Shown: piece after piece, positions 53,375 to 62,954 of the stretch
Layout of the letters: each line of letters begins with the position of its first letter
Numbering within the stretch: position 1 is the stretch's first letter
NCBI RefSeq assembly: GCF_024345225.1
Contig: NZ_BROD01000001.1
Location: forward strand, 2,056,362-2,120,361
Reading direction: 5' to 3'
DNA: 64,000 nt
DNA from: Clostridium sp. TW13
GTDB lineage: Bacteria > Bacillota > Clostridia > Clostridiales > Clostridiaceae
Translations under genes and position numbers: made by a program
The notes under the pieces: model-generated
Seen by the model: the letters and a program-made list of their open reading frames with translations, nothing else
The model's database searches: none
Told to the model about the DNA's origin: nothing

Positions 53375-53420
53375 TTTAAAAAAAGGAGCACATCAATATT
53401 GCATATTGATGTGCTCCTTT
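53375..53420 (-). terminator. Perfect 18 bp hairpin with minus-strand T-tract, in the lrp leader
   Basis: AAAGGAGCACATCAATAT (53382-53399) pairs perfectly with 53403-53420 around a three-base loop. On the minus strand it is followed by TTTTAAAAG, so it can terminate a transcript heading for the Lrp gene. Bases 53421-53703 hold no gene I can see. Confidence 0.7.
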
Positions 53421-53727
53421 GCACTATATTTATATAATACGGCAGTTTTAGCAAATGTACAAGTCTTTTTTATCATTTCACTTAATAAAATTAATTTTTT
53501 ATGCTTTTTACTAAATAATATAAATATTCTGTTTTTTCTTTAAATTATTTCTCTTCTGTTCGGTATTAATTTATTTAAGTCAAACTTCTCATTTATTAAT
53601 TTAGTTAAGATAAACTTATAATATTATAGTTATTATTCGCAATTAGACTTATATCATTTACTTTAGTTCTAAAGGATGCTATTCTCAATCATGTAGAAAA
53701 TAATTGAAAACGGAGATGAATTTTTAT

Positions 53728-55137
53728 ATGAATACAAGGATAGAATCTGATTCAATAGGAAGTATTAAAGTTCCAATAGAAGCTTATTATGGTGTGCAAT
53801 CTTTACGTGCTCACAATAATTTTTATATAACTGGAAAAGGAATGAATCCTACCCTAATAATTAGCCTTGCTGAAATAAAAAAAGCTGCAGCAATTACAAA
53901 TAATAAGGCAGGTTTTTTAACAGATAATATTGCTAAAGCAATTATAACAGCTTGTGATGAAATAATATCTGGAAAGCTTCATGACCAATTTATAGTAGAT
54001 CCAATTCAAGGTGGCGCTGGTACCTCAGCTAATATGAATGCTAATGAAGTAATAGCAAATCGTGCTATAGAGTTGCTTGGTGGCAATAAGGGTGACTACA
54101 CTATTGTTCATCCAAATGACCATGTAAATATGGCTCAATCAACTAATGATGTTTTTCCAACAGCAGGTAAACTTTCAGTCCTTACTTTATTGCCAAGAGC
54201 TATTGCACAACTTCAAAGACTATACAACGCTCTAGTAGTAAAATCTGCAGAGTTTGATAATATAATTAAAATGGGAAGAACTCAATTGCAAGATGCAGTT
54301 CCAATACGTTTAGGACAATCTTTTAATGCCTATGCTTCAGTAGTAAAACGTGATATAGATCGTCTTAATAAAGCCCAAAAAGAAATGCTTACAATAAATA
54401 TAGGAGCTACTGCTATAGGTACTTCAATTAATGCAACACCTGAGTATCTAAGTAATATCACTGCTAACCTCCAAACTGTGACTGGCAAAAAAATAGTTCA
54501 AGCTGATGACCTTATAGATGCAACTCAAAACTTAGATAGTTTTGTTAGTGTTTCTGGAATTCTTAAAACTTGTGCTGTTAATCTATCTAAGATTTCTAAT
54601 GACTTACGTCTATTATCAAGTGGTCCAAAAACTGGGCTAGCTGAAATTAACCTTCCAGCAAAACAAAACGGATCTTCAATTATGCCAGGAAAAATAAATC
54701 CTGTAATACCAGAAGTGGTTTCTCAAGTTGCCTTTAATATAATCGGAAATGATTTTACAATAACTATGGCTGCTGAATCTGGGCAATTAGAATTAAATGC
54801 CTTCGAGCCAGTTTTATTCTACAATCTATTTGAATCTATAGAAACTTTAGAAAATGCTACAAGAACTTTTGTAGATAATTGCATTACAGGCATTACTGCT
54901 AATGAGGAAAGATGTAAAGAATTATTAGACCAAAGCGTAGGCACTGCTACTGCTCTTTGTCCATATATCGGATATAAGAAATCTGCAGAAATTGCAAAAA
55001 CTGCTTTAAAAACAGGAAAAACTGTAACTACTTTAGTTTTAGAAGGAGGATTTCTTACTGAAACTGAACTCCAAGATATATTAAATCCTGTAGCTATGAC
55101 ACAAATTGAAGCTAAAATTGATAAATGTGCAATTTAA
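53728..55137 (+). CDS. aspA: Aspartate ammonia-lyase
   Basis: About 469 residues; reversible deamination of L-aspartate to fumarate and ammonia. Fumarase/aspartase superfamily motifs: GGAGTSANMNANEV, HPNDHVNMAQSTNDVFPTA and the signature GSSIMPGKINPVIPE. An alternative is fumarase class II, but VQSLRAHNNF, the NxNxN segment and the C-terminal cysteine-containing tail fit aspartase. The frame is open from 53704; ATG 53728 gives the usual MNTRIESDSIG start, with GGAG upstream. Monocistronic, ends at the terminator at 55162. Confidence 0.93.
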   Translation: MNTRIESDSIGSIKVPIEAYYGVQSLRAHNNFYITGKGMNPTLIISLAEIKKAAAITNNKAGFLTDNIAKAIITACDEIISGKLHDQFIVDPIQGGAGTSANMNANEVIANRAIELLGGNKGDYTIVHPNDHVNMAQSTNDVFPTAGKLSVLTLLPRAIAQLQRLYNALVVKSAEFDNIIKMGRTQLQDAVPIRLGQSFNAYASVVKRDIDRLNKAQKEMLTINIGATAIGTSINATPEYLSNITANLQTVTGKKIVQADDLIDATQNLDSFVSVSGILKTCAVNLSKISNDLRLLSSGPKTGLAEINLPAKQNGSSIMPGKINPVIPEVVSQVAFNIIGNDFTITMAAESGQLELNAFEPVLFYNLFESIETLENATRTFVDNCITGITANEERCKELLDQSVGTATALCPYIGYKKSAEIAKTALKTGKTVTTLVLEGGFLTETELQDILNPVAMTQIEAKIDKCAI

Positions 55138-55161
55138 TATCATTGCTTTGACTACCTTATA

Positions 55162-55213
55162 TAAGAAAAGTCTGTAAATTATATTGAATAATATAACTAC
55201 AGACTTTTCTTAT
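55162..55213. terminator. Terminator of aspA
   Basis: ATAAGAAAAGTCTGTA pairs with TACAGACTTTTCTTAT around an AT-rich loop that can itself pair (TTATATT/AATATAA). Confidence 0.85.
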
Positions 55214-55230
55214 CAGTTATTTATTTTTTT

Positions 55231-55524
55231 ATCCGATAGCTAGCATCCGTAACACTCCAACTTTATATGAAACTCCCCTTCCTAAAGTCAGATGAGTACT
55301 CACAGAGTAAGCGACCATCATCAAATCATAGATTTGAGATGTCTGCTTAACCGATTCACACTAAATTGATTTTAATGAAGTTAACTAATTCATTAGTTAA
55401 CTAAGTTCAAGTAACCAAATCATAGATTTTGACTTTCACTTATTTGCTTAAGTTGGAGATAACGGCTGCACGCTCCTGGACGAGGTACCCCTTGAGGGTG
55501 TAAGTTCAACTAAGATTCACTTGA
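55231..55524. repeat. Structured intergenic repeat, copy B (about 290 bp)
   Basis: Matches copy A at 11142-11413 from ATCCGATAGCTAGCATCCGT to TTCACTTGATA. Differences: about 60 bp of extra sequence (55358-55448 region, with AGTTAACTAATTCATTAGTT) where copy A is short, and loss of the right-hand hairpin exactly between two TTCA repeats. The right end overlaps the stop codon (55517-55519) of the GH26 gene. No ORF. Confidence 0.8.
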
Positions 55525-56767
55525 TATCTAACAAATTATCTAAATTAATTGCGTAAGGATGGTTAAATGCGTCTATTATTTTTTCTTTAGTATTCCATTT
55601 CTGATCAGCTAGAAAACCATTCCAAGTCATAAACCAAAGCCAATTTGTTTTACTCTGCTCTATTAAATCAAGATTAGGAACTGTACCGTTCTCAGCTAAC
55701 GCTATAGGTTTTCCTTTACTAGGAATCTCATTTACACTTTGATAATCCAGTGACATCGGCCCATCATTTCCATTTGGTGTGTATATATCTATGCTAGCAA
55801 TATCAACCACATCATCTCCTGGATAGTATTGCCTATCAGGTGCATTCCATATCCATATTAAATTATTAAGATTATGATAATTTACATATCTATCATACAT
55901 TAATCTGTACAACCTAATATATGATTCAGGTCCTTGTGCTCCCCACCAAAACCAATTACCATCGGCTTCATGCAATGGTCTCCACAAAACAGGAATATTA
56001 TTATCTCTTAAAACTTTTAACTTTTTCGCAATAGCATCTAAATCTTTAATCATTTCAATATATTCCTTACTATCTTGGATCAATGCTTCTTTTAAATCAA
56101 ATTTAGTATTACTTGTATAGAAACTCTTATCTTCTCCATACATTGGTGAGAACCAATGCCAGCAAAAAGTTATAATAGCACCCTTCCTTGACCATTCAAT
56201 TGCACCTTCAATACTCCCTCTATTATTAGCAATTTCATCAATGCATTCCCATGTACTGTCATTTGTTCCTACATGAAGAGAATAACTAAGTAGGTCAAAT
56301 CCAATTATTGCAGGTATCTTTCCTGTAAGTCGTTTAACATACTCCACATCAGGAGCAGTTGATTTATTGCAGTGTTGCCCTGTAAGTATACCCTTTCCTT
56401 TAATCTTCTTGAAAAATCCCATTAATTCTTTACATTCATTAGAAGAATTAACATTAGAGAGTTGAAAACTTATACTTTTATCAATAGGCCTATCCACCTT
56501 AAGTAAATTTGCACACTCTATATTAACGTAACCATAAATTTTCTCAATAACAATACAATTTTCTCCTCCATCAAGCTTTATTGCCGGAGTTTTCTTTATC
56601 CTTATATCTTCTTTTTCATTTAAAACTATCTTTCCATAATACTTTTCATTAACATAAACCACAAATACTGCATATTCTTTTACATTATCAAATTCAAGTA
56701 ATATACTGTAGAATCCAATTTCAGATAAATATTTTTCAATAGCTATTTTATTATTTTCATTTACCAT
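55517..56767 (-). CDS. GH26 family beta-mannanase, cytoplasmic
   Basis: 416 residues; cleaves beta-1,4-mannan or manno-oligosaccharides. Residues about 1-100 form a beta-rich, CBM-like module; the GH26 barrel follows with GILTGQHCNKS, ITFCWHWFSP, acid/base Glu267 in WRPLHEADGNWFWWG, and nucleophile Glu359 in IALAENGTVP. There is no signal peptide, so it acts inside the cell on imported oligosaccharides. AAGGAAG precedes the ATG. It is the last gene of the opp-type transporter operon, and its 3' end is overlapped by the structured repeat. Confidence 0.9.
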   Translation of the reverse strand: MVNENNKIAIEKYLSEIGFYSILLEFDNVKEYAVFVVYVNEKYYGKIVLNEKEDIRIKKTPAIKLDGGENCIVIEKIYGYVNIECANLLKVDRPIDKSISFQLSNVNSSNECKELMGFFKKIKGKGILTGQHCNKSTAPDVEYVKRLTGKIPAIIGFDLLSYSLHVGTNDSTWECIDEIANNRGSIEGAIEWSRKGAIITFCWHWFSPMYGEDKSFYTSNTKFDLKEALIQDSKEYIEMIKDLDAIAKKLKVLRDNNIPVLWRPLHEADGNWFWWGAQGPESYIRLYRLMYDRYVNYHNLNNLIWIWNAPDRQYYPGDDVVDIASIDIYTPNGNDGPMSLDYQSVNEIPSKGKPIALAENGTVPNLDLIEQSKTNWLWFMTWNGFLADQKWNTKEKIIDAFNHPYAINLDNLLDIK

Positions 56768-56771
56768 ACAT

Positions 56772-57035
56772 CTATCTTCCTTTGTTATTTCTTATACTTA
56801 AAAATCTTATAACTATTCCTGCACCTATTATCATTATTAAATTAACAACTATAACCATTACATAAATAACTTGTGCCTCAGTATTATCTTTTATTAAGGC
56901 CACTCCTAAAATAGCAAGACCTAATAAACCGAACGCCATACAACGAATAAATTTAATAAAACTAATAATTGAAGTTAATTCAATATTTCTTGACTTTGTG
57001 CTCTTTGTGCTTCTACTTCCTCTGGATAATGACAT
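56772..57035 (-). CDS. Small two-helix membrane protein
   Basis: 87 residues, not recognised. A basic serine-rich N-terminus (SRGSRSTKSTKSR) is followed by two transmembrane segments (about 31-48 and 54-76). Its start lies 61 bp inside the end of the upstream ATPase gene, with GGGAGG 10 nt before the ATG, so it is read in another frame over that overlap. It ends 4 bp before the mannanase gene. Placement argues for a role with the transporter, but none is known. Confidence 0.65.
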   Translation of the reverse strand: MSLSRGSRSTKSTKSRNIELTSIISFIKFIRCMAFGLLGLAILGVALIKDNTEAQVIYVMVIVVNLIMIIGAGIVIRFLSIRNNKGR

Positions 57036-57991
57036 GCTACATATCCTCCCTTGTATTCAGATAATTTTGGTGCTTCTTTCTCACATTTCTCTGTATAATA
57101 AGGACATCTTGTATGAAACCTGCAGCCTGTTGGAGGATTTACTATGCTTGGCATATCCAATGTTCTCAATGGTAATTGTTTTGAACTATAGTCTTTTCTA
57201 AATTTAATTGATTTAGGTACAGCTGCAAGCAATGCATGAAAGTATGGATGTTTAGGATGATCTATTGCATCAGTAATATTGTTTAATTCAATTACTTTCC
57301 CAAGATACATTACTACAAGCCTTCCATCCTTTGCAATATATCTTGCTGTTGCTAAATCATGAGTAATATATACAAAAGATATTCCAAATTTCTTATTCAT
57401 TTTTGTCATTAAATCAATCAAAGAAATTCTTAATGAAACATCAACCATAGATACTGGTTCATCTGCAACAATTAACTCAGGTTTTACAGATAATGCTCTT
57501 GCTAAAAGCACTCTCTGCCTCTGTCCACCACTTAATTGATGAGGATATTTATATAAAAATTGTTCTTGTGGAACTAATCCAACTTCTTGAAAAGATTCCC
57601 TTAGTATATCCTCTGCTTCTTTTTTATTCTTAGCAATTTTATGTTGTAATAAAGGCATAGATAAGGATTGGAATATTGTCCTATTAGGGTTTAAAGCAGC
57701 AAATGAATCTTGATGTACCATCTGTACACCTAATCTATACTCCTTAAAATCTTTTCCCTTTAATTTACTTATATCCTTACCCTTATAAACTATTTTTCCC
57801 TTAGTTGGCTTATGAAGTCCAACTATCATTTTCCCTAAAGTAGTTTTGCCACATCCACTTTCACCTACAACTACTACAATTTCACCTTTATTAACATCTA
57901 AATTAACATCTGATAAAACTTCTACTTTTTCCTTCTTATTCACTCTACTTTCAAAGGAAATACTAGCATTTTCTACACTTAATAGTCCCAC
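56975..57991 (-). CDS. Oligopeptide/oligosaccharide ABC transporter ATP-binding protein (OppF-like)
   Basis: A 338-residue ATPase. Walker A GESGCGKTTLG, signature LSGGQRQRVLLA, Walker B ELIVADEPVSMVD, and the C-terminal oligopeptide-transporter extension with the cysteine motif PPTGCRFHTRCPYYTEKC. Such four-cysteine tails bind an Fe-S cluster in some family members. GTG start at 57991 with GGAAGGGA upstream. It pairs with the OppD-like ATPase and sits with a GH26 mannanase, so the cargo may be manno-oligosaccharides. Confidence 0.92.
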   Translation of the reverse strand: MGLLSVENASISFESRVNKKEKVEVLSDVNLDVNKGEIVVVVGESGCGKTTLGKMIVGLHKPTKGKIVYKGKDISKLKGKDFKEYRLGVQMVHQDSFAALNPNRTIFQSLSMPLLQHKIAKNKKEAEDILRESFQEVGLVPQEQFLYKYPHQLSGGQRQRVLLARALSVKPELIVADEPVSMVDVSLRISLIDLMTKMNKKFGISFVYITHDLATARYIAKDGRLVVMYLGKVIELNNITDAIDHPKHPYFHALLAAVPKSIKFRKDYSSKQLPLRTLDMPSIVNPPTGCRFHTRCPYYTEKCEKEAPKLSEYKGGYVACHYPEEVEAQRAQSQEILN

Positions 57992-58011
57992 TTATATCCC
58001 TTCCTTCTTTT

Positions 58012-59019
58012 TTACTTAGTACATTCTACTTCTTCTGCATAAGCATAGCACCTTGTGCATTGCTTATTGCTTATTTCATATAATTTTTCAGTTTTCTCTT
58101 TGTCACCAGAGCATTCTTTTCCTAAAAATCTGTAGCAACGAGCAGAAAACTTGCAGTTTTTGAAATTCTCCAACAAATTAGGAGGGTTTCCTGGTATAGC
58201 CTTACGTTCAGTAATATCATCATGTAATGTAGGTATCGCATTTAGCAATCCTTTTGTGTATGGATGTGAAGGTTCATTAAATACATTTGCAACATCTCCA
58301 CATTCAACAATTTCACCGGCATACATAACTGCAATTCTATCAACTACTTCTGAAATAATTGAAATATCATGAGTTAAAAATACTAAAGTAATTCCTAACT
58401 TTTGATGAATTTCCTTTAACAACTCCATAATATACCATTGAGTTATTACATCTAAAGCTGTGGTTGGTTCATCAAGAATTATTATTTTAGGATCTAAGAT
58501 AAGACTTAAAGCAATTAATACTCTTTGCTTCATTCCTCCACTTAACTGATGTGGATAATATTCTAATACACTTTTATCTAACCTAACATACTTTAAAACT
58601 TCTTCTGCTTTTTTTATTATTTCATCTTCTTTTACTTTATCAGAATGAGCATATACTGTTTCTAAAAAATGCTCTCTTATTTTAAGCACAGGATTTAATG
58701 CATTTTGAGCTGCTTGAAAAACTGTTGCTATCTCACTCCATCTATATTGCATCAATTCCTCTTTTGGAAGATCTAATAAACTTACTTTTTTATCATCTTC
58801 TGTATAATAAATTACCTCTCCATTACTAATCTTTCCAGGAGCTTGTACCAAATCTAAAATACCAGAAGCTAAGGTAGACTTTCCACTACCACTTTCTCCT
58901 ATTACTCCAAGAATTTCTCCTCTGTTTATTGTAATAGAAACATTATCACAAGCTTTTAACTTCCCACCCTTAACTTCAAATTCTATTGATAAGTTCTTTA
59001 TCTCAATTAATGGTTTCAC
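58012..59019 (-). CDS. Oligopeptide/oligosaccharide ABC transporter ATP-binding protein (OppD-like)
   Basis: About 335 residues. Walker A GESGSGKSTLAS, LSGGMKQRVLIAL, Walker B KIIILDEPTTALD, switch LTHD, and C-terminal extension with KFSARCYRF and CTRC cysteines. GTG 59019 is preferred because AAGGAG lies 8 nt upstream; the frame is also open from a GTG at 59028 that overlaps that site. It lies 20 bp before the OppF-like gene and 12 bp after the permease. Confidence 0.92.
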   Translation of the reverse strand: MKPLIEIKNLSIEFEVKGGKLKACDNVSITINRGEILGVIGESGSGKSTLASGILDLVQAPGKISNGEVIYYTEDDKKVSLLDLPKEELMQYRWSEIATVFQAAQNALNPVLKIREHFLETVYAHSDKVKEDEIIKKAEEVLKYVRLDKSVLEYYPHQLSGGMKQRVLIALSLILDPKIIILDEPTTALDVITQWYIMELLKEIHQKLGITLVFLTHDISIISEVVDRIAVMYAGEIVECGDVANVFNEPSHPYTKGLLNAIPTLHDDITERKAIPGNPPNLLENFKNCKFSARCYRFLGKECSGDKEKTEKLYEISNKQCTRCYAYAEEVECTK

Positions 59020-59031
59020 TATTCTCACTCC

Positions 59032-59955
59032 TTATTTACGTAGTCTTGGATTTAATGCTTCATCTAAACCATTAGCAAATAGATAGCATCCTAATTGGAA
59101 TAATAATATTCCGATTATTGGTGTAACAAAATAAACTATTGGTCCTAATCCACCATATAAAACTGCTGATTGAGACATAGCCATTTGTATCATCATCCCC
59201 CAATGACTACCTTGGAATGGAACTAAACCTAAAACCATTAATCCAACTGATGTCATTATTGCGCCTTTCATTATGGCAATAAAATTTATTGCTATAAAAG
59301 ATATTATGTTAGGAATAACATCCTTTGTTATTATATTGAAAGAACTAATTCCCATAAGTTTACTTACTTCTATAAACTCTTTATGTTTTAATACTAATAC
59401 TTGAGACCTAATAGCTTTAGCTAATCCTGCCCAAGACCATATACTTAAAACCAGACCGAATAAAATATCATTACTTACATTTATAACCATTGAAAGAACC
59501 ATTGTTACTGGAAAGCTTGGCATTGTTAATACAATATTAGTGATAAGCATTAAAGTAGTATCAGTTTTTCCACCAGCTAATCCTGCAAAAATCCCTATAG
59601 CGCATGCAAATACTATAGAAAAACAGGCTGCATAGAAAGCTACTAAAAGTACATCTCTTGATCCATGGACAAATTGACATAGTATATCTCTTCCTGCATA
59701 ATCTGTCCCTAACCAATGGTCTGCACATGGTTCAAGCAATCTATTTAGATAATTACTTTCTGGTGCAGGAACTAACATAGGCCCAAAAATTGATAATAGA
59801 AGGAAAAATACTAGAATAAGAAATCCAACTCTAGACATTTTATTATTCCAAATTACATTGAAAAATTCTTTAACTGTTGTCAAAAATTTGCCGTCTTGTT
59901 CATTTGTTTTAGTAATTGTGGTTTTATTTTTATTTAGATTTACTGCATTATTCAT
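59032..59955 (-). CDS. ABC transporter permease (OppC-like)
   Basis: 307 residues; a long cytoplasmic N-terminus, then about six transmembrane helices. HWLGTDYAGRDILCQFVHGSRD is the classic DppC/OppC motif after helix 1, and the EAA loop reads EFIEVSKLMGISSFNIITKDVIPN. GGGAG precedes the ATG at 59955, 3 nt after the OppB-like stop. Forms the pore with the OppB-like protein. Confidence 0.93.
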   Translation of the reverse strand: MNNAVNLNKNKTTITKTNEQDGKFLTTVKEFFNVIWNNKMSRVGFLILVFFLLLSIFGPMLVPAPESNYLNRLLEPCADHWLGTDYAGRDILCQFVHGSRDVLLVAFYAACFSIVFACAIGIFAGLAGGKTDTTLMLITNIVLTMPSFPVTMVLSMVINVSNDILFGLVLSIWSWAGLAKAIRSQVLVLKHKEFIEVSKLMGISSFNIITKDVIPNIISFIAINFIAIMKGAIMTSVGLMVLGLVPFQGSHWGMMIQMAMSQSAVLYGGLGPIVYFVTPIIGILLFQLGCYLFANGLDEALNPRLRK

Positions 59956-59958
59956 ATC

Positions 59959-60933
59959 TTATTTCTCCCTTAACATTGGATTTAATTTTACATATAAAAA
60001 TTCAGCAATTAAACTTGACAATAACACCATTACTATAATCATAAGGAACATACCTTGCATTAAAGGATAATCTCTTCTAGATATTGCAGTAGATAGATAA
60101 TATCCTACTCCTGGGTATACAAATAAATTTTCAATTAATGGTGATCCACCAAACATCATACCAAAAGATATAGCTACACTAGTTACCATAGGTAGCATTG
60201 CATTTCTTCCAACATAATTAAATATTATTCTTCTATTTGATAGACCTCTTGCCCTAGCATAATTTATATAGTCTTCTCCTAAAACTGATAAACAGTTTGC
60301 TCTCATTCCCATTATCCAACCTGCTAGAGTTGTCATGAAATATGCTAATATAGGTAAAGCTGCGTGCTTTAAAACACTTCCTATAAAAGTGGCATTAAAC
60401 CCTGCTTCCACTGCAGAATCATATGCCCCTTTGGATGGTAACAAGCCTAATCCAACTGAAAATATTACTATTAATAAATAAGCTACAATATAATCTGGAA
60501 TTGATCCAATTATTGCTTGATATCCTGTAATTATTCCATCCCAAACTTTACTTCTCTTCCAGGCAATATAAATACCAAGAATAGTTCCTACTGCAAAAGA
60601 TAATAATAATGAAATACTACAAACAAGTAATGTCCAAGGTAATGCACCTAATACTATTTTTGTTACAGGTTCTTTAAATGACATTGAACTTCCTAAATTT
60701 CCTGTTGCAATTCCTTTAACATAAGTAATAAATCTTTGAATTACTGGTTCATCTGGATCATAGTTTAACGCCATTTTGGCTTTACTAAGAGCTTGATCAT
60801 ATGGCATTTGAGTGCTTCTCATATAATCTTGTGCCAATACATTAACTGGATTTCCTGGCATAGCTTGTATTACAAAGAAAACTAATAATAATGAAGCTAG
60901 CATTGTTAGTACGCAAGTTATTATTTTTTTCAT
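59959..60933 (-). CDS. ABC transporter permease (OppB-like)
   Basis: 324 residues with a first helix at about 5-25 and five more after residue 100. The periplasmic-side domain contains AMPGNPVNVLAQ and the EAA loop reads INYARARGLSNRRIIFNYVGRNAMLP, followed by PLIENLFVYPGVGYYLSTAI, all DppB/OppB features. GGAGGGGG precedes the ATG. It follows the binding-protein gene by 93 bp. Confidence 0.93.
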   Translation of the reverse strand: MKKIITCVLTMLASLLLVFFVIQAMPGNPVNVLAQDYMRSTQMPYDQALSKAKMALNYDPDEPVIQRFITYVKGIATGNLGSSMSFKEPVTKIVLGALPWTLLVCSISLLLSFAVGTILGIYIAWKRSKVWDGIITGYQAIIGSIPDYIVAYLLIVIFSVGLGLLPSKGAYDSAVEAGFNATFIGSVLKHAALPILAYFMTTLAGWIMGMRANCLSVLGEDYINYARARGLSNRRIIFNYVGRNAMLPMVTSVAISFGMMFGGSPLIENLFVYPGVGYYLSTAISRRDYPLMQGMFLMIIVMVLLSSLIAEFLYVKLNPMLREK

Positions 60934-61026
60934 TATTAAGTACCCCCTCCTATTAAATTATGCTATCCCAAAAATAGTTTTTACTTTAAAAATTACTTTT
61001 GGGATATGCATAAATACCTATTTCAT

Positions 61027-62916
61027 CTATTTAACGAAATATATTTTTTCTCCTCTAATCATTTTTCCAATAGAAACATTTAGCATTGCTCCCCAATAGA
61101 AATCTTTTATTTCTTTTCCTGTTTGAGCCTCTGCTAATGAAAGCTTTGGATCGTAAATTCTAGTTATTACGAATTTTTCTGTTACTGGAATATACCACAT
61201 ATTATCATTAAAGAACTTTGCAAATGCCTTTGTTTTTTCTGTAATTTCTGCTGCTGTAGCAGCATCAAATAATTCAGTTTCTTTTTCACTATACTTAAAA
61301 TCTTCGTTTGTCTTTTCATCTTTAAATACTAGTCCACCACTTGTTGGGAACTTAATATTATTCATCTTTCCATACCACCATATTCCGTCATATGCTTCAA
61401 ATGGATGTTGAGTACTTGAAGGACTTCCGAATCCACTGATAACCATTTGGGCATCTCCTGACATTGAATAGTCATTATAAGCTGCTGCTTCTTTAGGAGT
61501 AAATGTTGCATTTAATCCAAAATCTTTTAACATATTTGCTGCTGCTTCACCCATTATTACATAAGCTGGATATTCTCCTACTCCGGCAATCTTTATTTCT
61601 GGAGATTGACCATTTGCATCAACCCACTTATTTCCTTGTTTCTTCCAACCAGCAGATTCAAGTAATTTCTTTGCCTTGTCCTTATCCATTGTATAATTTT
61701 CTAAAGTATTAAGGTAAGTTTTGTCTAAGTACTTATCTCTTACTGTTGGAGGTAACCCTACTGCATATTCATCTCCAAGTCTCATACCTGGTTCGGATAC
61801 TGGTGCTATTTGCTTCTTATCAATAATATATGCTATAGCTTTTCTTACTGCTAAATTGTTAGTAGGAGCCTTATTAACATTAAATGCGAAACCAAGCTCA
61901 CTATATTCTGGTGCTTCAACTTGTCTAATAGTATCACTATTTTTTTCAACTACTTTTTGAGCCAAATCTGGCGATAATCCCATATTTTCTATTGTGTAGT
62001 CTTTGTTCATAATTGCTACTGCTGTAGATTCTGTACTTGTTGGTCTAATTCCTCTTACTTTCTCAATTGGAACATTTATTCTATAGTAAGGGTTTTTCTT
62101 GAAGATAATTTCTGAAGATGTAACTTTTTCTGGTACGAATGGTCCTGAACATAATATTTTAGTTAAGTCAGGTAAATATTTGTACATATCATTGTTAATC
62201 TCACTTTGTTTCTTATCTCCATCCTTAGTGAATTTATATCCACCTTTATCATCTTTTTCTCTCATAGTTTCAAATACTTTTTGAAATTGAGATCCCCACT
62301 TACCATATTCTTTCTTTGAATATTTAACTTCAAACTTTAATAAATAATCTAACATCAAAGTTGAGTCTTTGGCATATTTAATTTCTATTGTTGTATCATC
62401 TTTTTTTGTTATACTTTCTGCATAATATGCAACTTTATTTACAGTCATATTTACGAATATATCATTCATAATATCATCTGCATTTAAAGGACTACCATCA
62501 CTCCACTTCAAATCCTTTTTTAAATTTAAAGTTAGAACCTTATTTTCAAATTTATAACTATCTAATAATGATGGTTTAAATGTTTTTTCTGGCTGCGCAC
62601 TATAGTCGCATAGATAATCATATATCAATGGAACCATAGACCAATCTGGTCCACCATTTACTGCTGGGTTACCATGAGTTGCTGGTGGTGGAGTAAAGGA
62701 TACCATTGTAGTAAGAGTCTTTCCTGTTCCATCCAATTTTTCTCCGTCAATTTTAGCGTTGGTTAGCTTTGTCTTTATACTTATAATTTTATTTTCTATT
62801 TGTGAATTGTCAGTAGGCTTATTACTACCTGTTTGTCCACATCCAAAAAGACTTGTAGCACACATTGCTAAAGTCATCCCTAAGGCAATTTTTTTAATCA
62901 GCTTGTTCTTTTTCAT
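61027..62916 (-). CDS. Solute-binding lipoprotein (SBP family 5)
   Basis: 629 residues; extracytoplasmic substrate receptor anchored by lipid (lipobox LFGC, Cys26). SBP_bac_5 features: VLTLNLKKDLKWSDGSPLNADDIMNDIF, AIMNKDYTIENMG, and VRKAIAYIIDKKQI with the ordered C-terminal lobe. It is larger than typical peptide-binding OppA (about 540), and family-5 proteins of this size in mannan clusters of other bacteria bind oligosaccharides; with the GH26 gene this is the likely cargo, though peptides cannot be excluded. GGTGGAGGGG precedes the ATG. First gene of the operon. Confidence 0.92.
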   Translation of the reverse strand: MKKNKLIKKIALGMTLAMCATSLFGCGQTGSNKPTDNSQIENKIISIKTKLTNAKIDGEKLDGTGKTLTTMVSFTPPPATHGNPAVNGGPDWSMVPLIYDYLCDYSAQPEKTFKPSLLDSYKFENKVLTLNLKKDLKWSDGSPLNADDIMNDIFVNMTVNKVAYYAESITKKDDTTIEIKYAKDSTLMLDYLLKFEVKYSKKEYGKWGSQFQKVFETMREKDDKGGYKFTKDGDKKQSEINNDMYKYLPDLTKILCSGPFVPEKVTSSEIIFKKNPYYRINVPIEKVRGIRPTSTESTAVAIMNKDYTIENMGLSPDLAQKVVEKNSDTIRQVEAPEYSELGFAFNVNKAPTNNLAVRKAIAYIIDKKQIAPVSEPGMRLGDEYAVGLPPTVRDKYLDKTYLNTLENYTMDKDKAKKLLESAGWKKQGNKWVDANGQSPEIKIAGVGEYPAYVIMGEAAANMLKDFGLNATFTPKEAAAYNDYSMSGDAQMVISGFGSPSSTQHPFEAYDGIWWYGKMNNIKFPTSGGLVFKDEKTNEDFKYSEKETELFDAATAAEITEKTKAFAKFFNDNMWYIPVTEKFVITRIYDPKLSLAEAQTGKEIKDFYWGAMLNVSIGKMIRGEKIYFVK

Positions 62917-62954
62917 AAATTCCCCTCCACCATATAAATATGAGTAACAACATT

